Positions 1 through 7,628 of a DNA stretch of 8,798 nucleotides are shown piece by piece. The position numbers and the translations under genes were made by a program. Position 1 is the stretch's first letter, and each line of letters begins with the position of its first letter. The notes beneath the pieces were generated by a model, which was given only the letters and a program-made list of their open reading frames with translations, had not been told where the DNA came from and made no database searches. This stretch comes from Woeseiaceae bacterium. GTDB lineage: Bacteria > Pseudomonadota > Gammaproteobacteria > Steroidobacterales > Woeseiaceae. The stretch is taken from the NCBI GenBank assembly GCA_002728725.1, contig PBVS01000092.1:1-8798 (forward strand), given 5' to 3'.

Positions 1-774
1 CATGAAATGATGTTCTTTGAACCAGATCATCTAGCATACGCCTATGAAGTGGGAGTAGAAGATGAGCCAGGCAAAGTTTTTCAATACAACAATGTTAATT
101 CAATGTTAATGGGTGAAATATTAAAAGGCGCAACAGGCAAAACTGCAAAACAACTAATTGAAGAAAGGCTATTCAGTAAGATAGGATTAAAAAATTACAC
201 TGCATGGGAAGATGAAGCAGGCAACACTCTAACTTATTGCTGTCTAGATATGTCAGCTAGAGATTATTCCAGATTTGGAATTTTATTTTCAAGAGATGGA
301 AATTGGGATGGTGAACAAGTCATTTCAAAAGATTATGTTGATGAATCTTTAAAACTTTATTGGGGGTCTACTCCTAGTATGGGTTGGATGCATAGTGATA
401 CAAGAGGTTATAGCCTGCAATGGTGGATCTCTAAATATGATGATGAAGCAAAAATTTATAACACAAGTGGAAAATTTGGTCAGTTTGTATTTATCGACAA
501 AGAGAGAGATATCATTTTTACAAGAATTACAAAATATAGGCCTATAGAAGGTGATGTCCAAGATTGGGGTCCATTAGGTTACTTACGTTTCTTAGGTAGT
601 GTAGATAGAGCTATTAATTTTTCAAGATTTCTAATCTGGATTGGTCTAATAGACATTGATGGGGGTAGTGTTGTTATTCCTTATACAGAGGCAGATGGAG
701 AGTCAAAAGAATTCTACGAAAATTATGTAAAGATTGTAGAAAGAATTGCTGATCTAGAAGAAGATGATGGTTAG
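1..774 (+). CDS. Serine hydrolase, beta-lactamase (class C/PBP) fold, 5'-partial
   Basis: The frame is open from base 1, so the true start lies upstream of the window and the ATG at 7 is probably internal. The visible part is the C-terminal two thirds of a beta-lactamase-related serine hydrolase. It shows the YxN-type catalytic motif Y-N-N-V-N (Tyr codon at 85-87), the family block LTYCCLDMSARDYSRFGILF, and a third motif S-G-K-F-G-Q near 466-483 that can act as the K-x-G element. The SxxK nucleophile motif must be upstream of base 1. The next gene is a clear paralogue: it shares YNNVN(S/T)ML, AGN-x-x-TY and the RD(Y/F)-x-(R/K)F block, and overlaps this gene by 11 bases, so the two are probably co-transcribed. 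The family includes esterases, amidohydrolases and peptidases. The substrate cannot be read from the sequence, and antibiotic resistance should not be assumed. Confidence 0.85.
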   Translation, partial: HEMMFFEPDHLAYAYEVGVEDEPGKVFQYNNVNSMLMGEILKGATGKTAKQLIEERLFSKIGLKNYTAWEDEAGNTLTYCCLDMSARDYSRFGILFSRDGNWDGEQVISKDYVDESLKLYWGSTPSMGWMHSDTRGYSLQWWISKYDDEAKIYNTSGKFGQFVFIDKERDIIFTRITKYRPIEGDVQDWGPLGYLRFLGSVDRAINFSRFLIWIGLIDIDGGSVVIPYTEADGESKEFYENYVKIVERIADLEEDDG

Positions 775-1939
775 ATCTTTACTGATCCTAATTATATCTT
801 TTAATGTCTTTTCAAAAGAAAACTTAAATGAAGAAGTTTTTAAGCAATTAGTTGAACTAATTGAATCTGATAGTGCAACGCAAAGTTTCATTATCTCTAA
901 TGATAATGAAATAGTTCATGAGTATTACGGAGATGGTTATACAAGAAATGATCTTGCAACATCTTGGTCAATATCAAAGACTTTTTATGCTGCGCTTTTT
1001 GGTGTTGCTATAGAGAAAGGTTTAATTTCATACAGTGACCTTCAAAAACCCATAAGTTTCTTTATTCCAGAATTAATTGAAGATTCAAAATCACAATTAA
1101 CCTTATATAACTTATTGGCAATGCGTTCAGGGCTTGAAATTACTGAATATCTCAATGAAGAAATGTTTTTCTCAATTGATAATCTAGATTTTGCAATGAA
1201 TGCTCAACCAGCCATGCCTCAAGGGGAAATTTATGAATATAACAATGTTAATACAATGCTACTGAACCCTATCATTAAAAATATTTTTAAAGAGGAGCCT
1301 CATAATGTTTTGATAAAAGAAATATTTGGTCCTTTGGGCATTGATAGATATGGTTTATGGAGTGATTCTGCAGGCAATGACATGACTTATTACGGCATAG
1401 ATTTAATGCCAAGAGATTTCTTAAAATTTGCAAATTTATTTATGAACAATGGAAGGATTAATGAAAATCAAATTATTAATGAAGAATTCCTGAAAGAATC
1501 AATAAAACCTCTTTCCAAAGGAGTTGGTGAATGGTTTGGTTTACATTGGAGTGTCAGAAAATTTAATGAAGAAAAAACTTTAGTTGGTCTAGAAGTGACA
1601 GATGGGCAATTTATGTTCTTTATTCCTGAAGAAGGAATCTCAGCAATTAGATTTACCAAATATTTTCATAATTATGAAAAAGGACATCAAGTGAAGTTTG
1701 GAATTCTAGAATATTTATTATGGATGCCCTACTCTTGGGTTAAATACATTACAACTCTAGTAGCTACTGAAACTGAATCAGGCCAGAAGCCTGAGGATGA
1801 CCCTAGCATTAATTTTCCGGATACTAAATCACTTGGAGTTTCAGAATTAAATTGTCCATTCACATCTCCAGATATGTGCCCGGGAGTAAGCAAGATTCAA
1901 GATTTAATCTTTGGACTTGGTGATCCTAGCACCAATTGA
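764..1939 (+). CDS. Secreted serine hydrolase, beta-lactamase (class C/PBP) fold
   Basis: This is a 391-residue paralogue of the preceding gene. Residues 1-17 look like a signal peptide (Arg4, hydrophobic LLILIISFNVF, possible cleavage after VFS), so it is probably periplasmic. The nucleophile motif SxxK is S69-I-S-K72, and the second motif is Y159-N-N161 within YNNVNTML. The block GIDLMPRDFLKFANLF at 211-226 matches the upstream paralogue. The third motif is odd: where the paralogue has G-K-F-G-Q this protein has V-T-D-G-Q (278-282), so the usual Lys or His is missing. A C-terminal tail after about residue 335 carries two cysteines (C364, C372) that could form a disulfide. The start overlaps the upstream gene by 11 bases and is preceded by purine-rich AGAAGAAG. 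A second ATG at 767 is equally possible. The 3' end overlaps convergent tdh by 14 bases. The substrate is unknown. Confidence 0.85.
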   Translation: MMVRSLLILIISFNVFSKENLNEEVFKQLVELIESDSATQSFIISNDNEIVHEYYGDGYTRNDLATSWSISKTFYAALFGVAIEKGLISYSDLQKPISFFIPELIEDSKSQLTLYNLLAMRSGLEITEYLNEEMFFSIDNLDFAMNAQPAMPQGEIYEYNNVNTMLLNPIIKNIFKEEPHNVLIKEIFGPLGIDRYGLWSDSAGNDMTYYGIDLMPRDFLKFANLFMNNGRINENQIINEEFLKESIKPLSKGVGEWFGLHWSVRKFNEEKTLVGLEVTDGQFMFFIPEEGISAIRFTKYFHNYEKGHQVKFGILEYLLWMPYSWVKYITTLVATETESGQKPEDDPSINFPDTKSLGVSELNCPFTSPDMCPGVSKIQDLIFGLGDPSTN

Positions 1940-2951
1940 GTATAACTTTTCCAGCCTTACCTTCATTTAGCAGCTGGAATGCTTTTTCAAACTCCGTGTA
2001 ATGAAAAGAGTGAGTGATCACTTTTTTTACATCTAACCCAGAATCAATAAGAGCTAATCCCTTATACCAAGTTTCAAACATTTCTCGGCCATAAATGGAT
2101 TTTATATTTAGAGCTTTAAAAATTAATTTAGATAGATCTAAATTGATCGTATCAGATGGTAGGCCTAATAAAGCAACATTACCTCCCATGAGCATAGAAT
2201 CTATCATTTGATCTAATGCAATTTCTGAACCTGACATTTCTAGCCCTACGTCAAAACCTTCTTTTAAGCCCATAGATTTCATTTTATCTTTAATATTTTC
2301 TTTTGATGGATTTAGCGTCTCAACAGCAGACACAGTTTTTGCAAGAGATAGTCTGTCATCATTGATATCTGTAATTAAAACTTTTCTTGCGCCAACATGC
2401 AGGGCTATAGCTGCAGACATTATGCCTATTGGTCCTGCGCCTGTTATTAAAACATCTTCGCCAACAAGATCAAAAGACAAAGTAGCATGGATTGCATTTC
2501 CAAAAGGATCAAGTATTGCGCCCATTTCATCATCTACTGAATCTGGAAGTTTAACTATATTCCTAAAAGGAATTGAAACAAATTCAGCAAAAGCACCATC
2601 TCTATCTACGCCTAAATTAACTGTGTCAGGATCAAGGTGTAGTTTTCCAGCTCTGGCATTTCTGCTAATAGAGCCCACTATATGTGATTCAGCCGAAACT
2701 CTATCACCTAATTCTAAACCCTTAACATTGTCTCCAATCTCAATAACTTCTCCCATAAACTCATGGCCAACTGTCATTGGAGGTTTAATTGTTTTGCTTG
2801 CCCAAGTATCCCAATTCCAAATGTGCAAATCAGTTCCACATATAGCTGTTGCTTTGACCTTAATTAAAACTTCATCAGATTTAATTTTAGGCTTATCTAC
2901 TTCTTGTAACTTAAGACCTACTTCTGATTTTTCTTTTACTAATGCTTTCAT
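1926..2951 (-). CDS. tdh: L-threonine 3-dehydrogenase
   Basis: This enzyme oxidises L-threonine to 2-amino-3-ketobutyrate with NAD+, the first step of threonine breakdown to glycine. It is cytosolic and belongs to the zinc-type medium-chain dehydrogenases. Its 341 residues equal the length of E. coli Tdh and align with it without gaps through the regions checked. Catalytic residues present are C38-G-T40-D-x-H43 and G62-H63-E64, and H90 is kept. The Rossmann motif is G171-A-G-P-I-G176, and D195 in TDINDDR fits NAD rather than NADP. The block [21 protein letters not shown] is diagnostic of Tdh. The oddity is that all four structural-zinc cysteines of the E. coli enzyme (93, 96, 99, 107) are replaced by Gly, Ser, Ala and Asp. 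The start overlaps the kbl stop as ATGA, and an SD-like AAGGAA lies about 11 bases upstream inside kbl. It is the second gene of the kbl-tdh operon. Confidence 0.95.
   Translation of the reverse strand: MKALVKEKSEVGLKLQEVDKPKIKSDEVLIKVKATAICGTDLHIWNWDTWASKTIKPPMTVGHEFMGEVIEIGDNVKGLELGDRVSAESHIVGSISRNARAGKLHLDPDTVNLGVDRDGAFAEFVSIPFRNIVKLPDSVDDEMGAILDPFGNAIHATLSFDLVGEDVLITGAGPIGIMSAAIALHVGARKVLITDINDDRLSLAKTVSAVETLNPSKENIKDKMKSMGLKEGFDVGLEMSGSEIALDQMIDSMLMGGNVALLGLPSDTINLDLSKLIFKALNIKSIYGREMFETWYKGLALIDSGLDVKKVITHSFHYTEFEKAFQLLNEGKAGKVILNWC
1949..1987 (+). terminator. Weak candidate terminator for the hydrolase pair
   Basis: A perfect 7-base inverted repeat (TTCCAGC at 1949-1955, GCTGGAA at 1973-1979) is followed three bases later by five T at 1983-1987. 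In the plus direction this resembles a weak intrinsic terminator just after the hydrolase genes. It lies inside the tdh coding region and the loop is 17 bases, so it may be coincidental. Confidence 0.2.
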
Positions 2952-4141
2952 ATAATATTTAGTTCCTTTCCAACTTTATCAAATATTTCAATCGCTTGGT
3001 CAAGTTGTTGTTTTGTATGTTCGCTTGTAATCTGCAACCTAATTCTAGCTTCGCCTTTTGGAACAACAGGATAGAAGAATCCAATTGCATAAAGACCTTC
3101 TTCAAGAAGCATTTTTGACATTTCTTGAGCTTTTTTTGCATCTCCCAACATCACAGGAGTTATAGGGTGCATGTCTCCTTTCACTTCAAACCCCAAAGAT
3201 TTAATCGAATCTCTGAAATAAGCAGTGTTTTCTTTTATTCTCTCTCTTCTTTCTGGCTCATCTTTGACAATCTCTAAAGCTTTTAAAGATGCAGAGACTA
3301 TTGATGGTGACAACGCATTAGAAAATAAATATGGCCTAGATCTTTGTTTTAGAAGTTTGATTACATTTTCTTTTGCACATATAAAACCACCAGATGCTCC
3401 GCCAAGAGCTTTTCCAAGTGTGCCGGTTAAAATATCTATCTTTCCTTCCAGGCCAAAATATTCAGCTGTACCTCTACCGTTCTCACCAACAAATCCAGTA
3501 GCATGGCAATCATCAAGCATTATTAACGCATTATATTTCTCTGCGAGCTCAACAATCTTATCTAATTTTGCGTACGTTCCATCCATTGAGAAAACGCCAT
3601 CACTAACAATAACTTTATGATTCGCTGAATCAGAGTCTGCTTGCTGTAAGCATTTCTCAAGATCCTTCATATCACTATGCTGATACCTGTATCTCTTTGC
3701 TTTGCATAGTCTTATACCATCAATTATTGAAGCATGATTTAAAGAATCACTGATTATGGCATCCTCAGCACCAAAAAGAGGTTCAAAAAGACCTCCATTT
3801 GCATCAAAACAAGCTACATAAAGTATGCAATCATCAAAACCCAAAAAAGAACTCAATTTCTCTTCAAGCTTTCTATGTAAATCATTAGTCCCACAGATGA
3901 ATCTAACTGAGGCCATACCAAAACCATCTTCTTGAATGGAGTTGATGGCTGCATCTTTTATTTCTTTATTATTTGCTAGACCAAGATAATCATTGGCGCA
4001 GAAATTCATAACTTCTTTGCCATTTTTGAGTTTAATTGCGGTTTGTTGAGGTGAATTTATAAATCTCTCGTTTTTATATAGATCGTCATTTAATATTTGT
4101 TCGATCTCATGATCGATATGATTATAGAAACTTTTACTCAC
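2948..4141 (-). CDS. kbl: 2-amino-3-ketobutyrate CoA ligase (glycine C-acetyltransferase)
   Basis: This PLP enzyme of the alpha-oxoamine synthase family cleaves 2-amino-3-ketobutyrate with CoA to glycine and acetyl-CoA, using the unstable product of Tdh. Its 397 residues match E. coli Kbl (398). Visible family blocks are [12 protein letters not shown] (46-57), [13 protein letters not shown] (73-85), [10 protein letters not shown] (111-120), [12 protein letters not shown] (131-142) and D210-D-C-H213 near the cofactor. The PLP-binding lysine is K244 in [14 protein letters not shown]. The start codon is GTG (complement of 4139-4141). It is supported because the N-terminus [15 protein letters not shown] aligns with the E. 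coli N-terminus MRGEFYQQL. There is no Shine-Dalgarno sequence; a TATAAT ends only 6 bases before the GTG, so the mRNA may be leaderless. The gene precedes tdh with a 4-base overlap, which fits translational coupling. Confidence 0.96.
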   Translation of the reverse strand: MSKSFYNHIDHEIEQILNDDLYKNERFINSPQQTAIKLKNGKEVMNFCANDYLGLANNKEIKDAAINSIQEDGFGMASVRFICGTNDLHRKLEEKLSSFLGFDDCILYVACFDANGGLFEPLFGAEDAIISDSLNHASIIDGIRLCKAKRYRYQHSDMKDLEKCLQQADSDSANHKVIVSDGVFSMDGTYAKLDKIVELAEKYNALIMLDDCHATGFVGENGRGTAEYFGLEGKIDILTGTLGKALGGASGGFICAKENVIKLLKQRSRPYLFSNALSPSIVSASLKALEIVKDEPERRERIKENTAYFRDSIKSLGFEVKGDMHPITPVMLGDAKKAQEMSKMLLEEGLYAIGFFYPVVPKGEARIRLQITSEHTKQQLDQAIEIFDKVGKELNII

Positions 4142-4173
4142 AATCAGATTATAATAGAATCCACAATTATCTT
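4142..4173. promoter_or_regulatory. Divergent kbl / pyk promoter with palindromic -10 box
   Basis: The 32-base gap between the two divergent genes contains ATTATAAT (4148-4155), a perfect palindrome, so TATAAT can be read on both strands (4150-4155 plus, 4153-4148 minus). On the minus strand the hexamer ends 6 bases before the kbl GTG, predicting a leaderless or nearly leaderless message. On the plus strand it ends 18 bases before the pyk ATG, predicting a leader of about 12 bases with no Shine-Dalgarno sequence. I see no good -35 box at 16-18 bases for either direction. Confidence 0.5.
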
Positions 4174-5568
4174 ATGCATAAAAGAACAAAAATAATTTCT
4201 ACAATAGGACCTTCATCTAAATCGCCAACTTTAATAAAAAAGCTTTATGACAAAGGAATGAATGTTGTAAGGATAAATATGTCTCATACTTCAATCGCGG
4301 ATATGAAAGAGGTTATTAAAGATATAAAGACTATAAATAAGGGAGTAGCCTCTTCTATAGGCGTAATGATTGATACACAAGGACCTGAGATTAGAACTGC
4401 AAATTTTGACGAAGACATAGAATTGACTAAAGGTGATGAGATTTTCCTTGTTTCTGAAAATCTGAAAAAGAAGAAGCAAATAATTGTTGATAATCTTTCA
4501 CATATCAAAGGTTTGAAAGTTGGAGGCAAAATCTCCTTAGATAATGGCCTTATAGATTTGAAAATAGTATCTACTTCAAAGGGATGTATAGAATGTTTAG
4601 TTTTGGATAGTGGGAAAATATCAGGGAAAAAACATGTTAATTTCCCTGGAGCGCAAATTAAATTACCGACATTAACAGATAAAGATAAGACAGATCTGAG
4701 TGAAGCATTAAAAGTTGGAATTGATTTTATAGCGCTATCATTTTGTAGAAGTGCTAAAGATTTAAAAGAACTGCGCAACTTTTTGAGTGAAAGCAAATAT
4801 CAGCCCGAAATATTTGCAAAAGTTGAAGATCAAGAAGGCATAAAAAATATAAAGGAAATAACAAAAAATAGTGATGGTCTTATGATTGCAAGGGGTGATC
4901 TTGGAATAGAAACAGATATGACCAATCTTCCTTATGTTCAAAGAAACATGGTTAAAGTTGCTTCTGAATTAGGCAAGAAATCAATCGTTGCAACACAATT
5001 GCTTGAATCAATGATAGATAAACCGCATCCAACAAGAGCTGAAGTGTCAGATGTTACTAATGCTGTTTATGAAGGTGCAGATGCTTTAATGCTTTCTGGT
5101 GAAACAAGTATTGGTAAGCATCCTGTAAAGTGTGTGCAGTATCTAAGAGATATTTCTTTGAATGCAGAAAGATCTGAAACACTTCATTTTGAAAGCAATT
5201 TAAAGCATGAAAGTGATTGGCATACTCTGGCAGCAACATCCGTAAAACTTGCAAAAAAAATAAATGCTGAAGCAATAGTAGTTCTGACAAGAAGTGGTTT
5301 TACTGCAGAATTGATATCTAGTGCAAGGCCAAGAGTCCCAGTTTTTGCTTTTACTAATGATAGAGCTACACAAAATAAACTCTCAATTTCATCATCAATA
5401 GAAAATATTTTTCTAAATTTTAGTGTAGATCATGAAAAAACAATTAAAAATGCTTTTGAAATTCTAAAAAGTGAGTATAAGTTTAAAAACAACAATAAGC
5501 TTATTGTTATTTCAGGCATATTTTCTGATATTTTTGCAGATGCAATACAAATTAGATTTCTAAAATAA
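4174..5568 (+). CDS. pyk: Pyruvate kinase
   Basis: This cytosolic enzyme transfers phosphate from phosphoenolpyruvate to ADP, giving pyruvate and ATP at the end of glycolysis. Its 464 residues are close to E. coli PykF (470). The N-terminal KIISTIGPSS and the R33-I-N-M-S37-H metal/PEP loop are typical. D67-T-Q-G-P-E72-I-R follows, and Glu at the GPEIR position is the form associated with K+-dependent enzymes. K216 in FAKVEDQEG is the catalytic lysine, M237-IARGDLGIE246 is the metal/substrate motif, and T274-Q-L-L-E-S-M lies in the active site. PTRAEVSDVTNAVYEGADALMLSGE (286-310) is the family signature. Residues from about 345 form the usual C-terminal regulatory domain; I cannot tell its effector. 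The gene is divergent from kbl and its stop overlaps the next start as TAATG, so pyk and the PdxH-like gene are probably one transcript. Confidence 0.95.
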   Translation: MHKRTKIISTIGPSSKSPTLIKKLYDKGMNVVRINMSHTSIADMKEVIKDIKTINKGVASSIGVMIDTQGPEIRTANFDEDIELTKGDEIFLVSENLKKKKQIIVDNLSHIKGLKVGGKISLDNGLIDLKIVSTSKGCIECLVLDSGKISGKKHVNFPGAQIKLPTLTDKDKTDLSEALKVGIDFIALSFCRSAKDLKELRNFLSESKYQPEIFAKVEDQEGIKNIKEITKNSDGLMIARGDLGIETDMTNLPYVQRNMVKVASELGKKSIVATQLLESMIDKPHPTRAEVSDVTNAVYEGADALMLSGETSIGKHPVKCVQYLRDISLNAERSETLHFESNLKHESDWHTLAATSVKLAKKINAEAIVVLTRSGFTAELISSARPRVPVFAFTNDRATQNKLSISSSIENIFLNFSVDHEKTIKNAFEILKSEYKFKNNNKLIVISGIFSDIFADAIQIRFLK

Positions 5569-6170
5569 TGGAATTCAAAAATTTGCCTCAATCTAGCCCT
5601 TTCATAAACTTTCAGGACTATTATGTAAAAGCAGAAGAGCATGGTGAAAAATTTATTGAGGCCGGGTGTATAAGTTCTATTGATGGTGAAAATAAGCCTC
5701 ATTCTCGTTTTGTTAATTTTAAATATTTCTTTGAAGACAGTCTTATTTTCTTTAGCAGCTATAAAAGCAAAAAGGCAGATAATTTTGCTGCCAATAATAA
5801 TATTTGTGTAAATTTTTGGTGGCCTTCTATAGAAACACAAATAAGAGTTGAAGGAACTATTTCAAAATGCGAAGAAAAATTTTCAGATGAGCATTTTTCT
5901 GGTCGAGATGCAGGTAAAAATATTGCTGCTATGGTCTCAAACCAATCTGAAGAGATTGAATCTTATGAATTGTTAAAACAGAAATACGAAGTGGTGAGAC
6001 AAAAGGTTGATTCAGGTGAAATCGAAGAAAAAAGACCAGATAATTGGGGTGGCTACCAGATTAAAGTAAATTATTTTGAGTTCTGGGAAGCTAATGAAGA
6101 AAGACTCAATTATAGGGAATGCTATAAAAAAGAGTCTGATGAATGGAGAAAATTCTTTCTTCAGTCTTGA
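5568..6170 (+). CDS. pdxH: Pyridoxamine 5'-phosphate oxidase-family FMN protein (PdxH-like)
   Basis: PdxH oxidises pyridoxamine or pyridoxine 5'-phosphate to PLP using FMN and oxygen in the cytosol. This 200-residue protein is slightly shorter than E. coli PdxH (218), mainly at the N-terminus. FMN-site elements are kept: R47-F-V-N-F-K52, S67-K-K69-A, Q91-I-R-V-E-G96, W160-G-G-Y, F172-W173 and R183. The substrate side is altered against E. coli: Y129 is H109, S137 is K117, H199 of RLHDR is N181 (RLNYR), and the terminal RLxP becomes FLQS. R133 (R113) and R197 (R179) remain. It could be a divergent true PdxH or a related oxidase with another substrate, so the symbol is provisional. Its start is coupled to pyk by TAATG. 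Its last 10 bases overlap the convergent M23 gene, and because the protein ends at the family's usual position I do not think it is truncated. Confidence 0.8.
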   Translation: MEFKNLPQSSPFINFQDYYVKAEEHGEKFIEAGCISSIDGENKPHSRFVNFKYFFEDSLIFFSSYKSKKADNFAANNNICVNFWWPSIETQIRVEGTISKCEEKFSDEHFSGRDAGKNIAAMVSNQSEEIESYELLKQKYEVVRQKVDSGEIEEKRPDNWGGYQIKVNYFEFWEANEERLNYRECYKKESDEWRKFFLQS

Positions 6171-6949
6171 GCATATTCAAGATCAACTAATAATTCAGGG
6201 TTTATTCTTTCCTCGTTTAAAAAAATTTCCCAATGTAAGTGTGGTCCTGTAACTCTTCCAGTAGACCCAACATAACCTAATAGATCTGTTTGCTCTACAA
6301 TTTGATTAACTTTAACAGCAAAATCATTTAGATGAGAATAAGCTGTAAATAAGCCGCCTCCATGATCTAAAATTAACTTATTTCCGCCATAGAAATGATT
6401 CTCTGCCATTACAACTTTTCCTTTTTTTGGAGCAAATATTTTTGTTCCAATTGAACCTCGTATATCTAGTGCCATATGCGGAGATCTTTTTTCTCCATTT
6501 ATAAATCTTTGCTTACCATAGTTACTAGTAATGACGTCATCTATCGGGGAAATGAAATGAAAATTAAAATCATATTGATCTGAGATTTTTTTAACTATTG
6601 ATCTAACTTTAAGATATTCAGCAGAAGCCCGTTCTCTATCAGCAAGCTTTGGTTGTACCAGGTTTGAATTAAGTATTTCAATTCGAGATTCTCCAAAATC
6701 TTTTTGCAATACTTTTACTTTATACTTACCAATTATTATTACTTGATCTGCTTCTACATAAGGTAAACCATATGCAATATATTTTTTACCATTCTTTTTT
6801 ATTTGATAGCCTATATTGAGCTGTTCATATGCTGGAAGAATAATTACAGAACCAGAATCTCCTATTAAGTTTTTACTTGGTTCATCATTTTGAACTAAAT
6901 TACAACTATGTAAAAACAAAAGAATTAGTAAGAACCTTATATATCTCAT
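6161..6949 (-). CDS. M23-family peptidoglycan endopeptidase, lipoprotein
   Basis: This is a 262-residue LytM/M23 zinc metallopeptidase, probably cutting peptide cross-links in peptidoglycan from the periplasmic side of a membrane. The N-terminus MRYIRFLLILLFLHSC has a short positive region, a hydrophobic stretch and a lipobox L13-H-S-C16, so Cys16 should be lipidated. Asn17 after the Cys gives no inner-membrane retention signal of the Asp+2 type, so outer-membrane placement is likely by the E. coli rule. The peptidase domain covers about 130-255. It has Y144-G-K before the first ligand, H158-x3-D162, H206 in YSHLND and H237-L-H239-W-E. All M23 zinc and catalytic residues are therefore present, suggesting an active enzyme rather than an NlpD/EnvC-type activator. 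Residues 30-100 look beta-rich but match nothing I recognise. A TATAAT lies 11 bases upstream of the ATG on the minus strand. Confidence 0.9.
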   Translation of the reverse strand: MRYIRFLLILLFLHSCNLVQNDEPSKNLIGDSGSVIILPAYEQLNIGYQIKKNGKKYIAYGLPYVEADQVIIIGKYKVKVLQKDFGESRIEILNSNLVQPKLADRERASAEYLKVRSIVKKISDQYDFNFHFISPIDDVITSNYGKQRFINGEKRSPHMALDIRGSIGTKIFAPKKGKVVMAENHFYGGNKLILDHGGGLFTAYSHLNDFAVKVNQIVEQTDLLGYVGSTGRVTGPHLHWEIFLNEERINPELLVDLEYAQD

Positions 6950-7012
6950 TTCTAATTTAAATTATAAAAATTTTTAAAATTTTAGTAAAAAAATTAAACT
7001 TATAATTAAGAG
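6950..7012. promoter_or_regulatory. AT-only divergent promoter region, M23 gene and DuOB gene
   Basis: These 63 bases are almost entirely A and T. TATAAT at 7001-7006 (plus) ends 6 bases before the ATG of the DuOB gene, predicting a leaderless transcript. On the minus strand TATAAT (complement of 6961-6966) ends 11 bases before the M23 ATG. Between them lies a 12-base palindrome TAAAAATTTTTA (6965-6976). No clear -35 box is visible. In DNA this AT-rich such matches arise easily by chance, but their position right in front of both starts supports them. Confidence 0.45.
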
Positions 7013-7627
7013 ATGATTAATTTTGAATTCGTAGTATTTGCTAATTCCTTTAAAAATAAATTCCATTGTGTTGCTGGGAAAACAACAAATAATAAAAAAT
7101 GGATCAGACCTGTTTCAAATAAAAATGGGGGCGAACTTAGCCATGAACAAATTAAATATAAAAATCAGTATGGAATCTTTTCAGTAAAAACATTACAAAT
7201 AATAAATTTATATTTGGATGAACATGTGCCCTTGCCAAATCAACCTGAGAATTATCTCGTTAGTAATAAAATTTGGACTCAAAACTACCGCATAGAAAGT
7301 AATGAAATTTTTAACTATTTAGACTCTCCTGCAAATTTATGGGGAGATGGAGATAGAGTTTCATATGATAAAATTATTAAAAATTATGTTTCAATAAATC
7401 AATCACTTTATCTCGTAAAAGTATCGAATTTAGTACTGTATCGATCAGAAGATAACAAAAGACGAGCAATTTTTACTTACAATAAAGTTAATTATAATTT
7501 AGCAGTTACAGATCCAAATTTTGATGATATTCTAAATAAATTAAATAGCATTCAATCAGTACTTTGTATAAGTTTAGGCAGCAATTTCCAAGGTAATTGT
7601 TTTAAGCTAGTTGCTGGAATATTTTAA
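7013..7627 (+). CDS. Dual OB domain (DuOB) protein
   Basis: These 204 residues match, from memory, the family named dual OB domain-containing protein. It starts with a beta strand and the FANS segment (8-12), then CVAGKT and W30-I-R-P-V-S within 19-35. Next come GGELSHEQIKY (39-49), an I-x-L-x-E-H-x-P-x-P-x-Q-x-E-N stretch near 63-80, a central LAVTDPNFDD, and the C-terminal block L-C-I-S-L-G-x-N-F-x-G-x-C-F-K-L-V-A-G-I that ends the protein. OB folds usually bind nucleic acid or other ligands; what this one binds is not known to me, and it has no catalytic motif I can see. It is the first gene of a cassette with the DUF488 gene (1-base gap) and the DUF4326 gene. By hand count the coding DNA is only 13 to 15 G+C per 60 bases in sampled rows (7141-7200, 7501-7560), lower than in tdh and kbl. 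Confidence 0.75.
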   Translation: MINFEFVVFANSFKNKFHCVAGKTTNNKKWIRPVSNKNGGELSHEQIKYKNQYGIFSVKTLQIINLYLDEHVPLPNQPENYLVSNKIWTQNYRIESNEIFNYLDSPANLWGDGDRVSYDKIIKNYVSINQSLYLVKVSNLVLYRSEDNKRRAIFTYNKVNYNLAVTDPNFDDILNKLNSIQSVLCISLGSNFQGNCFKLVAGIF

Positions 7628-7628
7628 T

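Noticed and set aside
2362..2955. A 197-codon open frame on the plus strand antisense to tdh
   Set aside because: It lies wholly opposite a gene whose protein aligns throughout with Tdh, and its translation is low-complexity Ser/Pro/Ile-rich with no family features. It is a codon-bias shadow.
5430..5840. A 136-codon minus-strand frame across the pyk/PdxH junction
   Set aside because: It overlaps two well-supported genes on the other strand and has no start signal or recognisable domain.
6965..6984. Palindromes TAAAAATTTTTA and TAAAATTTTA as operator sites
   Set aside because: Runs of A followed by T form palindromes by chance in DNA this AT-rich, and no regulator is nearby to support them.
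7611..7628. Earlier ATG for the DUF488 gene
   Set aside because: It would add six residues (MLEYFN) encoded inside the DuOB gene; family members start at the strand that begins at ATG 7629.
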